From the NCBI GenBank assembly GCA_012934845.2, contig WNNJ02001595.1, positions 1-64,000 of the forward strand: a stretch of 64,000 nucleotides of DNA, read 5' to 3'. A program made the position numbers and the translations under genes. Under the pieces are notes generated by a model. That model saw only the letters and a program-made list of their open reading frames with translations. It did no database searches and was not told the origin of the DNA. Positions 24,360 to 35,349 of the stretch are shown here, in pieces. The DNA comes from Pomphorhynchus laevis. Its lineage: Eukaryota > Acanthocephala > Palaeacanthocephala > Echinorhynchida > Pomphorhynchidae. Each line of letters opens with the position of its first letter. The first letter of the stretch is position 1.

Positions 24360-25552
24360 CTTTTAAGAGGTAATAAGCTAAAAGATGTTTGCACATATGA
24401 AATTCAAAATCATTTGGTCAAACCAACGACAACGAAGGTTATTGACGTTTCTTTGATTAACGGTGATGGGGAGGTACTTCCTTCTATCTCAGAACTCAAA
24501 AATTTGATAGTCATCAAGCTTAAGAAGCCGATGGAAACGCATCTTTTATTAAATGTCTTTCTTTAATGTCTTATTTAATGCCTTTCTGTAAAAAATTGAT
24601 CAACAGGGTCATTTTCAATTCAGTCAAACTGTACGAGACAGAGCTCAAGATCTCATTTGTCTCTACTGATCTGGCAAAGGACTATATAGATCACTTTGAA
24701 TCAGCCTTATCTGAATATGGTGCAATTCTTTCTAAACCCATTCTTGGCACTCTAAAAATATCGAATTTACCCTGTCACCTTGATGATACTGATATTAAAC
24801 TACTATAAAAATCCTTCAAGGTTTCTAACTTCTGGTCTATTCTGGGTAAAGGGGGTAACCCGATACCCATTGGGTTCTGCTTTGCCTCACTGTAATTCGG
24901 TGAAGTACTTATGAACTCTAAATGTAACCCCTTTCTGGGCTTTAATCTTTGTTTTACCCTTATTGGAAAAGACGAATATACCTATCCTCACTGCAGCCGG
25001 TGTCACAAATGAGGACACTGGGCCTCCAGCTGCAGTGAGACAACTACGTGTGGAGCGTGTGGTTCGTCCCACTGTGCAGCTCTACAGACTGATCTTCGTT
25101 GTAAGGCCCCTCCATCATGCTTTAATTGTGGGGGGGTGCCATCCTGCCTAGAGCAGGAAATGTGCTCAATTCAAACAATACTCTGGCGAATTCCATAAGT
25201 CCGGTGATGTGCATAGGCCTGCAAACTTTTCGAGTGCTGCCTCCCTACGCACGGAGGATGCTGACGTAATGCGTGCGATGGATGCAAGAGTGAAAGTGGT
25301 TAATAAGAAAATGTGAAACCTAATTTCAACGGTTCTGTCTGCATTCTGCACAAATCCTTCGATTCCTTCTGCCACAATTCCGTCATCTAAAAAAGGGGGC
25401 TTCAACCCATACTGTCCTGCGCTCAAGATCGGTAAAATGCTGAGTGGCAAACAGCATAGGGGAAATGAAGACGCTGCCCAGGGGCAAGTACCGACCCCGG
25501 GTGGGGCTAGTGGCGGGAAGGGTGACCTTCCTGCACCTAGCTCTGTCTAAGT
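24360..25552 (+). pseudogene. Old LINE F, ORF1 with CCHC zinc knuckles
   Basis: The frame starting near 24362 reads KPTTTKVIDVSLINGDGEV, and 24566-24808 continues as an ORF1-like protein with FVSTDLAKDYIDHF and LGTLKISNLPCHL. A frame change leads to three knuckles at about 24990-25140: CSRCHK, stop, GHWASSC; CGACGSSHC; CFNCGG. This knuckle series is typical of ORF1 in the I, R1 and Jockey groups, where the protein coats the element RNA. Stops and frame changes break it. The reading region ends at about 25552, 32 bases before ORF2. Confidence 0.7.
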
Positions 25553-25583
25553 AGGCAATCCCCCATCCAACTAATCCATCACA

Positions 25584-27283
25584 ATGCAGAGTACTCGTGA
25601 GCCTTTTTCACTGAATATCATTCAGTGGAATTCGGGAGGTGCTTCTGCACTTAGACTTTTATCTGGTAGAGATGCAGATGTTATAGTCCTTCAGGAGACG
25701 CGGTCTATCCATCTTCCCCAGAACATTACTCGATTTATTCCAAAGCATATATGTTCCCACTATACTCCGTACATAACCCCACCTCACTCCTCTTCATCTC
25801 AAAAACTCTTGACCTTAGATAAGTACGCCTCAAGGTTCTCCCTCCTATTAAACTACTCATGCCCAGCCATGTCTTGTTTAGTAGTTTCACTCAGTAAAAA
25901 CGGTAAACTCCTCAGTCTAGCCAATATCTACATCCGTACAGGGGAAATTCACAAGAACAGTGACCACCTGGACAGTATTATTGACAGCGGTAATGACACA
26001 ATATTTGGGGATTTCAACGACAGTACTGGTCGTTGGATCAATGCAGCACTTCGCAGAGCTAGGAACAGTTATCTTATTCACAAACCCCCATCCCCTACCT
26101 TTCATTGCACATCAACAAATTCTATCCTCGACATTTTACTGCTTCACTCGAGATGGTTGTTAAAATCCCTCTGCACGGAGCAGTCACGCCAGCAATTGTC
26201 CACTTCTCATGACCTAATTCGTTGGAGAATTTAGGAAGATATGTTGCTTCGAAGGAGGTTTCACTTTAATCCGATCAGAGTGGGCTTCTTTCAAGCAGCT
26301 ATCCAACTCTTTTCCAGAATAAAAGATGAGAGTCTGACCGAATTTAATACATACCTCTTTTCTAAAGCTATCGCGATTTTATCGACTACCTATAAAGGTC
26401 GTATATACAATCCCACTCCGACAAAACTCAAGGTCCTAGCGAAACTGCTTAACCTCCCTAATCTCTCTGTTTCCGCCAGACAGGCTCTCTCTCATGATTA
26501 CTGGAGCACTAGATATAGGTTCCAGCTGAGTAGAGATAGGACGAGCATTGCTCGTCTTAATCCTTCTTAGTCTTCCTTTTGGAAGATTTTCAAGAAGGAG
26601 AAGTTTGTTTGCTGGAAGGATAGAGTGTTGGGTTGGATAGGGTTGATAAAGTTTTGGTGGAGTCACTAGCCCTACACAACTATGGAGCCACTCAATCACC
26701 TCAACCAATCCCGCCTTGGTGTAACTTCAGGAGTAGGGATCTATCTGTTACGGATATTCTTAACTCCTGGGGTCCACTCCCGGGCACCTCCAAATCCGTC
26801 GTTACACTTTCTTCTCGGGTCTGTCAGCTTTTGACAGCTGATCAGAGAAGAGAGGTGGCCGTAACAATGCTTCTAGCCTCCCCATCCGATGTAGCAAGCA
26901 TCAATATTAGTAAGCGTGTTTTTATTCCTAAGAAAAAATCCTGATCATGTCCTAAAGATCTGCGACCCATTTCGATTCAAAATGCCCTCGTGTCGATTTA
27001 TAAAAAAGCGCTTGCGCGTAAAATCCGCGACTATCTGAGTAGGCTTAATTTGATCCCTCCAGGTTTTTTTGGGTTCGTCAAAGGTCGCTCGGTCCATTCA
27101 GCAGTTGGTGAAGTGAAGCAGTTTTGTCGAGATAATAGCCATCGTTTAGTTGTGGCTGTTTTCCTTGACTTTTCTTTTGCATTTGACCGCATCTCCATTC
27201 CCTTTGTGATTTCTTCTCTCAGGTCCCTCGGGTTGCCTGCGAAACTAGCATTTCGGCTACAAGGAGTTTACCATAAGCAGTAA
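25584..27283 (+). pseudogene. Old LINE F, ORF2: endonuclease and partial RT
   Basis: The first 216 codons hold an AP-type endonuclease: NIIQWNSGG, VIVLQETRS, a YIRTG block and IFGDFNDSTGRW. Pieces at 26241-26570, 26633-26944 and 26990-27283 carry the linker and the first RT blocks: RVFIPKKKS, stop, CPKDLRPISI, then GFVKGRS and the catalytic strand VFLDFSFAFDRI. The reading region ends before the (Y)ADD block, so the 3' half of the RT is lost. At least two frame changes and two stops are present. It is best placed in the I/R1/Jockey group. Confidence 0.75.
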
Positions 27284-28384
27284 CAGGACCGAAACACGAA
27301 ATGTAGGCGTGGGCTCACTGCTGACGAGGTCCACCCACGCTGATTGTAGTGTACAGTAATGCTTATAGGATTCAAACAACCACACGAGGATAATATGAAA
27401 CCGACCAATTAAGAATAGCGGCTTGTGCATGCAATATTCACAATAATGTTTAAACTCTTGATCTAGAATGTTTAAACTCCAGTTTAAACATTCTAGATCA
27501 CTAAGTACTTACAATTGTTGAAGATGATGCCAGCTATGCATCGAAATATTCGGTTAAATATATTTTGCGATGGTTTTTGCCAGCTTTCTTCAAATTTAAA
27601 TGTCAAAAAAACAATTCTAAGGCGAAAATGTCACTTTAAATGACACGTAACGAAATTTGAACTTTACAAATTCACTTCATGCCAGTTATTTGATTAAATT
27701 CAAATCCCAACTTAAGTGGTCTCAACTTGTAATCATGATCACAAAGTTAAGCAAGTGGTAATGTGTGATCTTTAGTTAGCATTAGTCATATTGAAATCAC
27801 CAACATTATCTGTAACACTAAGTGTTGCAAACTTTAGTAGCAACCTAAGGTCGCAAAATTATTCTACAAAAACAATGATTTTCAAAAACAAGTTATTTTT
27901 TGCAACAATTTTGATTGTAAGTAGAAAATACTTTTTACTGCTCAATGCATAGAAATTTCTTAATGTGAATTTTTATCAGAACATTAGTTTATACTGCATA
28001 TTTATGGAGGGTTGGAAGCACGTTTTCCCTAATGCTCTGAAATACAGCTTTATTCGATTAGCTGAATTGATTTATTCGCATGACGTTTGCTCATGCTATT
28101 AAAATTCATGTATTTTGTTTATCCCTACTAGAAGACTGTACAAATACAAAGCAGTTACAAGTTCAAGTTACATTTACAATTTAAAAATAAATGTAATAAT
28201 AAATGTAATAAATATTACATTCATTTAAAAATAAATGTAATAAATGTAATAATCCGGTTAAACGCAAACCAAGAAGTCATGGTGATAAAAGGAATAGGAA
28301 AAATAGAGTTAAAAATATTAAAAAAGATATAACTTTATAACTTATAAAGGGTTAATAAAATAACCCTATACTATATAGCAGATA
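27284..28384. other. Intergenic region with a perfect palindrome
   Basis: No coding sequence is recognised. At 27459-27500 two perfect 20-base arms (TGATCTAGAATGTTTAAACT and its complement) are separated by CC. Short AAATGTAATAAAT-type repeats lie at 28185-28250. Confidence 0.7.
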
Positions 28385-28981
28385 TCAAGTAATAATTTCA
28401 TTTACTATAAAAAATATTGCCATCTGTAGTAAAATTTCTTCTTTATCGTCGGTAACTTTAAAGCCTGGAAACCCAATGTACTCTAATGTCTGCTGTTGAT
28501 CCATCTTCATTTTTTCAAATTCTAAAACGATTTTTTTATCGAAGAATTCTAACTTCTCAACCAGTGACGACTTGAGCACATTCAACTCGCTTCGTTGTCG
28601 ATGTTTATTAGTGCTGAGCAGTCTATTTGCAATTTTAGATCCTTTTTCAATTTCACTACTTGCTCCAATTTCGGTTTCAAATATCCTTTGTTGTTCGTTA
28701 TCATGCTTTAAAAGTAAAGCATTAAGGCTATCTTCGGAATTCTTAAGAAAATCTAATCGCTGCTTATGCAATTTGTGTTCAGTTAACTTTTGTATTCGTA
28801 GTAATTCTGTAATTATTGATACAGTAACCTCATCACACAAACATTTTGCGAGATCTTGAATAATAAAATCATTATTAATTATGCTCGTCCTTAATGGCTC
28901 ATTGAGTTTGTCTAAACAATTTCGACATTTGGCCAGCGTCAAGTTCACAGTCATCGTTTTATTACTATCTAAGTCATTCAT
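28385..28981 (-). CDS. DGCR6: DGCR6 / gonadal (gdl) family protein
   Basis: A 198-residue intronless ORF whose order of conserved blocks matches DGCR6: an ITELLRIQKLTEHKLHKQR block (about 57-75), a charged coiled-coil middle (about 76-145), and DKKIVLEFEKMKMDQQQTLE followed by GFPGF, VTDD and ILLQM near the C-terminus. Human DGCR6 is about 220 residues, so the length fits. The family is small and conserved in animals, with a poorly known role in development. The ATG is preceded directly by GATAG, so an AG again abuts the start codon. The neighbours are an old LINE and an unrelated gene on the other strand. I am confident of the family; the orthologue name is inferred. Confidence 0.88.
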   Translation of the reverse strand: MNDLDSNKTMTVNLTLAKCRNCLDKLNEPLRTSIINNDFIIQDLAKCLCDEVTVSIITELLRIQKLTEHKLHKQRLDFLKNSEDSLNALLLKHDNEQQRIFETEIGASSEIEKGSKIANRLLSTNKHRQRSELNVLKSSLVEKLEFFDKKIVLEFEKMKMDQQQTLEYIGFPGFKVTDDKEEILLQMAIFFIVNEIIT

Positions 28982-30403
28982 CTATCTCGAGAATATGAAA
29001 TATAACTTTGAAATTAAGTACAATTTGAAATTAACTAAGCGGTGCCATAAACGATGCTATAGATCCTTATAATTTTACAACTATAGTTAAATTATGTAGT
29101 ACACGGGCCTGATTACAATTTAATGTAAAATTAGACAATCATTTCTTAGTAAGCTTTTTACGGAGTAGGTTAATATGGAATTAACCTACTCCGTAATAAC
29201 CTAAATATGGAATTATTCAACTTTTATAAAAATAACAAAATGTTTTACCTTAAAATTGGAATTAATTTGCTTATTGATTATTATTAACTATTAATTAATA
29301 ATTAATTAATATTAATATTTAATTAATTAATTATTAATTTGTTTCTAACAAGTTAAAAGCATTTTAACTTGCAATTAAAATGTAATTTAAATTGATTAAT
29401 CAGCGCAACTTCCTAACCCCGAGCCCGTGCTTTCCTGTTCCAACGGATCAGCGTAGCCGTTCAGCAGGGAAATGCAGCATACATAATGGAGAGCATGAGC
29501 GGAGGAGGGTCGTCAATGCTGCTTCCGTGATATGTAGTAGCGTGATATTTCCGTATCTACGTCGGATCGGCATGAAGTTATCAAGATTTTAATTGTAATT
29601 AAAAACTTAGTTTTTATCAAACATTAACACAATGACATATCTGTATGCAAACATTAACTAAATAAATAGTCAAGTAAACATTAAAATACTAATGTCCGTT
29701 ATTCTTTATATTATTAATATAAATAATATTAAAAATATTAAAAATTTTAAAAAATTTTAATGTAAACATTTTATTTTTTATATTTCATAATTTATAAAAA
29801 AATATTTAACAAACACAGAAATGATGTAACTGTTTAATTAAAACACAGATTTAAATTAAAAACACTCTTTAATTTTAAACATTATAAAATGTAATTTTGT
29901 TAAGGTGTTTAACTATTGAGAAATAATTGATTTCTTAACTAAAAAATTAAAATGTGGTGTGACAAAAGAAAGTATATCAGATACAAGTAAATCAATTAAT
30001 GTCGGTCATAATTATTTTCCATAAAAACTAGTGGGATATATTTGACTGGCCTTTTTATTAGACAATTACACAGTTCATTGTTTTCCATAATATCATATCC
30101 TTATATTTTGCAGAATTATATCAAGTTCTTAATTCTCTTTAAACAGAAAATAAAACTGTTTATATTCTTTTCAGATGACTTACTTAACATCATAGGACAC
30201 TTAGATTAACTATATTTTTGCATACATTAGGGACAAGATATCCTTTATTCAAGAACTCGTACTGATTTGAATTTACTGCATAATGGAAAACGTCTGTATG
30301 GTAAAATGCCTTATATAATTCGCTCTAAATTAGTTGATTTTTCCTGCTACCAATATTTGTCTTTATTTTGAATTCCGTGGTAAATTCTGTTTAAAGGAGA
30401 AAA
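28982..30403. other. AT-rich spacer between DGCR6 and the PGAP4-like gene
   Basis: The two genes diverge, so both promoters should lie here; no clear TATA element can be chosen in such AT-rich DNA. A perfect hairpin with 17-base arms (ACGGAGTAGGTTAAT core) lies at 29158-29196. A GC-richer islet lies at about 29400-29585 and reads as no known family. Confidence 0.6.
29158..29196. repeat. Perfect 17 bp inverted repeat
   Basis: The arm TTACGGAGTAGGTTAAT, a 5-base loop ATGGA and the exact complement. It lies about 180 bases upstream of the DGCR6 start. Confidence 0.9.
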
Positions 30404-31513
30404 ATGAAAATAATAGTAATTTTAGTATTATATTTTCAGATAAACTACTGTTTCAAATGGTTAGAGACCATCTACAAAGACACTGTAATTCGCGCCCATA
30501 GAAAAAGGCATTCGCAAGCTATCAAATATTTGCAAACATTAGATAACGTATCATTGTCAAACGGTTCAGTATCTTATCCTGATCTTACTGTTTTTATTAT
30601 TACCACAAAAAGAAATAAAACAAAGTTTGAGTACTTGCACCAATCAATAGCTGGGTTGCACTATGGACTGAAAAAGGCAAATGTTCCTGCAAGGTTTGTT
30701 GTAGTATTTGGTGGCGATGCTATCGACGAGTTAATAGCGTCTAAGTTCAAATGGTTTAAAATTCCTGATTCGTTTGAATATTCACAACAAAGCAACGATA
30801 AAATATCAAAAGAATGCCGAGAGTATTGGCATTATATCTACGTTTTAAACTTGACAAACTCTTTTAAAATCAAGAATCTACTACTAATAGAAGATGATGC
30901 TCTAGCTAAACCCGCAACAGGATTAAATATAAAGTGGCTTCTTCAAAGCAGAATTAAACAAATTCGTTATTCTAAGCCGAAAATTATCAAACTTTGGGCT
31001 CCAAAGCATTACAGAAAATATCCCATTACACTACACGATATTTGCGAACTAGTTTCGCTAATTTATATAGTATTTTTGGTGTGTAGCAGACTATTATGTA
31101 TGAGCAATAATATAAGTCTATTTATATGTATTTTCAGCTTGTTTATCTGCCTTATTGGTGGACGAGATTATATATTGGGAAATAGACCGTTTATGTTTCT
31201 ATACACCTTGAAACCATCATACAGTTGTTGTATTCCAGCTGTATTGTTTATTGATCCTGATGAAAATGTACCTCAACTTATCGATTGGCTAACGAAAAAC
31301 ATGCATCATACAATAGATGTGATGATAAGAAGATATACACGGCTACATAACATCGTGGATGTCACCTTGGAACCAGATATTTTTTGGCACATAGGTTTCG
31401 AGTCCAGCGTAGATCACTATCGAAGCTGGAAAACATTCCTAGATATTCCTGGTGACTTAGTAGTTGATAGTTGTAGACAAATGAAAAGGATATATTCTTG
31501 GATATCTAAATGA
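30404..31513 (+). CDS. PGAP4-like (TMEM246) GPI-anchor glycosyltransferase
   Basis: A 369-residue intronless protein. The N-terminus is a short hydrophobic anchor (2-18). A glycosyltransferase core holds LTVFIITTKR (61-70), VVVFGG (99-104) and LLIEDDALA (160-168), an acidic motif in the place of DxD. Residues about 217-251 form two membrane segments back to back, and the core resumes to VTLEPDIFWHIGFESSV (320-336). A glycosyltransferase fold split by a tandem membrane hairpin is the hallmark of PGAP4, the Golgi enzyme that adds GalNAc to GPI anchors; human PGAP4 is about 403 residues. Sequence identity looks low, so substrate identity is inferred. The ATG at 30404 follows GGAGAAAA. Confidence 0.75.
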   Translation: MKIIVILVLYFQINYCFKWLETIYKDTVIRAHRKRHSQAIKYLQTLDNVSLSNGSVSYPDLTVFIITTKRNKTKFEYLHQSIAGLHYGLKKANVPARFVVVFGGDAIDELIASKFKWFKIPDSFEYSQQSNDKISKECREYWHYIYVLNLTNSFKIKNLLLIEDDALAKPATGLNIKWLLQSRIKQIRYSKPKIIKLWAPKHYRKYPITLHDICELVSLIYIVFLVCSRLLCMSNNISLFICIFSLFICLIGGRDYILGNRPFMFLYTLKPSYSCCIPAVLFIDPDENVPQLIDWLTKNMHHTIDVMIRRYTRLHNIVDVTLEPDIFWHIGFESSVDHYRSWKTFLDIPGDLVVDSCRQMKRIYSWISK

Positions 31514-31564
31514 TGCATGTATAGACAAAATCCAGCTGTAACATTTTCCATGTTTTACATACGC

Positions 31565-31570
31565 AATAAA
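31565..31570 (+). terminator. Candidate polyadenylation signal of the PGAP4-like gene
   Basis: AATAAA lies 52 bases after the stop codon. Confidence 0.5.
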
Positions 31571-31750
31571 CTACGTTTTTTTTATTTATTATGGTATCAT
31601 AAATTTTGATTAAAAAATTCGATTTTTCAATAAGTGCTTAGCTGATCACAAATAAAAATCCAAAATCATTTGAAAAAACTGTATAACGTGGACGTTAAAA
31701 AAAATTTTGGTTTCTTATAAACATACAGTGTGCATCTCATCCACACGAAA

Positions 31751-34126
31751 ATGCCTCGAGGAAAGCCAAGTACGGTTAGCAAATGTTGTGGTTGCAATGG
31801 CCCAAATGCAAGATGTCGCGGGTGTCGATGTGCGAAAGCGGATCGCCCCTGTATAAACTGCTCTGCTGCTCAGTGTACCAACAACCTTTCCGCGACTGAA
31901 CTTCTCATCGATCTCAATCCCACTCACACTTCCGCAGAAAACAATGATATTGACCCACCACGTCTCGATTACGGTACCCAAGATAGAATCAAAATGAGCT
32001 CTGATACCGACAGTATCGTGTTTACGAGAGATGATCACCCTATGCGTAATAACGGTGAAAACAACAGTGTTTCGCCCTTCAACGTACACACTGCTCAAGC
32101 GAATGACCGACCTATTACGACAAACTCGTCTTTCAAAATTCAGATAGACTACGTATATGGTAAAGTAATTCACTGGAAACCCGAAAATTTAGAACTTCCC
32201 AAATGCAACGCCAGTAACGCGTTTATTGACCAACTAACCGACCTATACAATATGGCCACTTACGGGAAAGACACGCCAACTTTTGATGCACTAAAAGCCG
32301 CAACCGTCCTCGCGAGATGCGTGCTGCAGCCGATTAAAACTCGAAAAACAGCAATGATTCGCAAAACTTTGGAGCGTCGAATCAGTCTATGGAAATGTCG
32401 AGAAATTCTTGAGCTATACAAGGAGGCCCAAATCCTACAATCTCGACGCACGTTAGTCGTCCGCAACAGCTCTAGCAACGACTGGAAAAGAAAATATTGC
32501 CATCTTGTCTGTAAAAACAAACTAACTGCGGCTACTCATTTACTTGAAGACCACGAAACGAATGGTTGTCTATCACCTCACGTCCTGATCGGAGACAAAA
32601 CCGTAAAACAACACCTAGAAGCCCTTCATCCTGAGCCTGCCGATGCGGATCCCGATGCCCTGCTTCAAGAAAGGCTTCCCAGTGCCCTGCCTCACCACTC
32701 ATCAATGTTCCTTTCCATCTGTGCGATAGACATCCAAAGATCGGCGAAATCGACTTTTGGTTCGGCTGGACCATCCGGCATGGACGCGATTTTATGGAGA
32801 CGTATGCTGACCGCTTTCGGAATGCATTCACAAAAGCTAGCGGAGAGTCTTGCTTCCTTGGCCATTTGTATCGCAACGGAGCGGATGCCCACCGGTTGTT
32901 TGGAAGCATTCATTGCCGGTCGTCTGGTCGCTATTCCGAAAAAATCCGGTGGTATACGTCCAATCGGTATTTCAAACGTGGATAGACGCATTATTTCACG
33001 GACAATCCTGCGTCATATAAAATCTGACCTTCAAGAAGCCGCCGGAACTACGCAGTTGTGTGCCGCCCAACGAAATGGCATCGAATTTGCCATTCACTCA
33101 CTACGCAAACGATTTCATGAAAATTCCGAAAACGCTCTTATGTGTATCGATGCTAGCAACGCTTTTAACCGCCTGAATCGTCGAGTCGCTCTGGCAAATA
33201 TGAAATTTATTTGCCCAGCTCTTAACGTCGCATTTCGCAACATGGCCGTTTTTGCCATGTCCTCGATTCCACTAATCAAGCTCATACAGTCGAAATGCCC
33301 AGACACTCTGCAACGATGGTACGCCGATGACGCAAACTTCGTCGATTCCTTATCGTCGTTAAAAACAGCTTGGCATATCTTGACTACGCGCGGGCCTCAA
33401 TATGGCTATTACGTAAATCCATCGAAAACCAATATCTTGGTACATAATATAGAGCGTCATGACGGATCTCACGGTTTTATCTCTGACAGCTTTCCGTACG
33501 TTACAATACGTAATGACTTTGTCAACATCCTTGGTTCCGCCATCGGTACTGAAGATTGTTTATCACAGTTTGTCGCTCGAAAGATTTCTTCGGCTGTAAA
33601 TTTGGTTTCCCGACTTGCAGATGTCTGCTCAGCGGATCCGCATGTTGGTTATACAGGACTTATCAAATCACTGCAATGGAAATGGACTTTTCTATTCAGA
33701 ACGACGCCTTGCACCGCTGCCAACGTTAATCCGTTGCACGGCATGTTACTCGATCAAATCCTGCCCCAAATTACAAAACACGATCTGCCTGATCCAATCA
33801 ACAGCATATTGACAAGTCCTATTAAAATGGGTGGCATTGGCATTATGGATCCTATATTTACCTTTAAGTCTGATCTCGAAGCCTCGGAGCATATGTGCTC
33901 CACTTATTCATTTGGGCTCAAGGGCGAGGGATTAAAGTCGTTACAGCAAACCTATGCAGCTCAAATCGCCAAGACGCGCAAAGATGCATTCACACTCCGA
34001 CTTAACCAAGCTCTTCGTTTTGTTCCCGAAATTACCAAACGTGCACTTGAATATGCCAAGTACCCCGGCTCCTCAAACTGGCTCACTGCCCGCCCTGTGT
34101 ATCTGCAAAGAAGAAACAAGCCTTAG
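31751..34126 (+). pseudogene. Restriction-like-nuclease LINE, Cys-rich N-terminus and RT
   Basis: The ATG at 31751 (MPRGKPS) opens a protein with a Cys-rich module (KCCGCNGPNARCRGCRCAKA then CINC) at residues 5-45, a linker, and an RT with IGISNVDRRI, the catalytic strand CIDASNAFNRLNR (about 33144) and WYADDANFV (about 33318). The PIKMGGIGI block follows the RT. The same layout is common in RT proteins of cnidarians and other marine animals. Between the first catalytic strand and YADD the usual GTTQGDP block is absent: AFRNM runs straight into AVFAMSSIPLI, so roughly 45 codons are deleted in frame. After SSNWLTA a second deletion shifts frame before the nuclease domain. The copy is therefore inactive. 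Confidence 0.8.
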
Positions 34127-34853
34127 TCACGTGCTCTCTTGTAAACGTGGAGGCTTCCAGATCGTGCGACACAATATCATTCGCGACATCCTCGCTGACG
34201 AGCTTAGTTCGGTCTGTTATGGGGTTGCAACCGAACCCACACTAACTGCAGTCAATGATCCCTCGTGTCTCGAAAGGGCATCAACTTGCTGCGACACCAA
34301 CGCAAGACTAGATGTAATCTGTACGGGCCTATCAGTAGACCGCTTCCAGCGAACGTTCTTCGACGTTTCCGTTTTTAACAACCATGCTGGTTCCTACTCC
34401 GCGTCGGCAGAAAACGCTTTTGCATACCACGAAGCCCGGAAGAGCTCAAAATACTCTGAAAGAATCACCCAAATCGAAAGGGGATCGTTTATACCCTTCA
34501 TCCTATCTGCGTCTGGAGGTCTGGGAAAATGTGCACTTTCGGCCTTGCAGCGGATCGCACAACTCAAGTCAATAAACAACGATCAGATTTCGTACAGCCA
34601 ACACATACAGCGAATCAAAACAAGATTGAGTATAGCCATATGCCGTGCATCCTCTTTGTGCATAAGGGGCTTCCGATCCAGCAAGGGGCATCCCGTATAC
34701 TCAGCAGACAACCATCAAGCTGATACAATATCCAAAAAGACATCTAATCGCCAAGCTACAGATAGCCCGAATCCGTCGAACAATGCTCGAGCGATCCGAT
34801 GGAATGATGAAGACGGCGGCACGTTGTGTACCTCCCTTGTGGATCTAAAGTAA
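34095..34853 (+). pseudogene. Restriction-like-nuclease LINE, C-terminal Zn and nuclease domains
   Basis: In another frame the element continues with a Zn motif CICKEETSLSHVLSCKRGG, VRHNIIRDILADEL, EPTL, then ARLDVICTG, RTFFDVSVF and KSSKYSERITQIERG. The order of a CCHC motif followed by a PD-(D/E)xK-like nuclease is that of R2-type LINEs, where the nuclease cuts the target to prime reverse transcription. Compared with the copy at 37113-38060, about 34 codons (LPLVKDGFHLS ... GWTPPNVSQ) are missing at the frame change. The reading frame ends at 34853 and the element ends within about 10 bases of it. Confidence 0.78.
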
Positions 34854-34861
34854 CAAAAAAA

Positions 34862-35312
34862 ATTTATTACAAGACTTTGACACATAAAGAGTCATTTTGT
34901 CTGATCACAATATTAAGAAAAGGAAAAAAAGAAAGAAAAAAAAGAAAGAAAAAAAAGAAAAAAAGTAGTTCAGCAATAATAAATTGTCACATATAGTTAT
35001 ATATTTCCTGCAAAGAATCTTCTCTTTTTATCCACATGCTCAGCGCATTCTGGAAAGATTTGTACTATGCCATAGACACGATCGAATTCGGCAATCGCTT
35101 CCATAGGTTTACCGGTCTGTGAGATAATCGCAAGTATCTATGACATTAGATATATCCGTGATTATCCGTTATTATCCGTTGATTGCACAACAACTGATAA
35201 AGAGTGTCCTCTGTGGCCAGTATCCGTTATCTATGACATTTCCCGTGTGATTGCACAACAACTGATAAAGAGAGTCCTCTGTGGCTCGGGCGATCATTTA
35301 GAATAACGGATA
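34862..35312 (-). mobile_element. LINE family A, 5'-truncated 3' end
   Basis: This stretch matches 41027-41470 at about 98-99 percent by eye: the same AAGAAAGAAAA tract, the same ORF2 tail and the same internal duplication. It starts at (ATT)n on its right side (35312) and ends at TTTATTAC on its left. It holds only the last codons of ORF2 and the 3' UTR. Confidence 0.9.
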
Positions 35313-35349
35313 TTATTATTATTATTATTAATAATTATATTAATAATAA

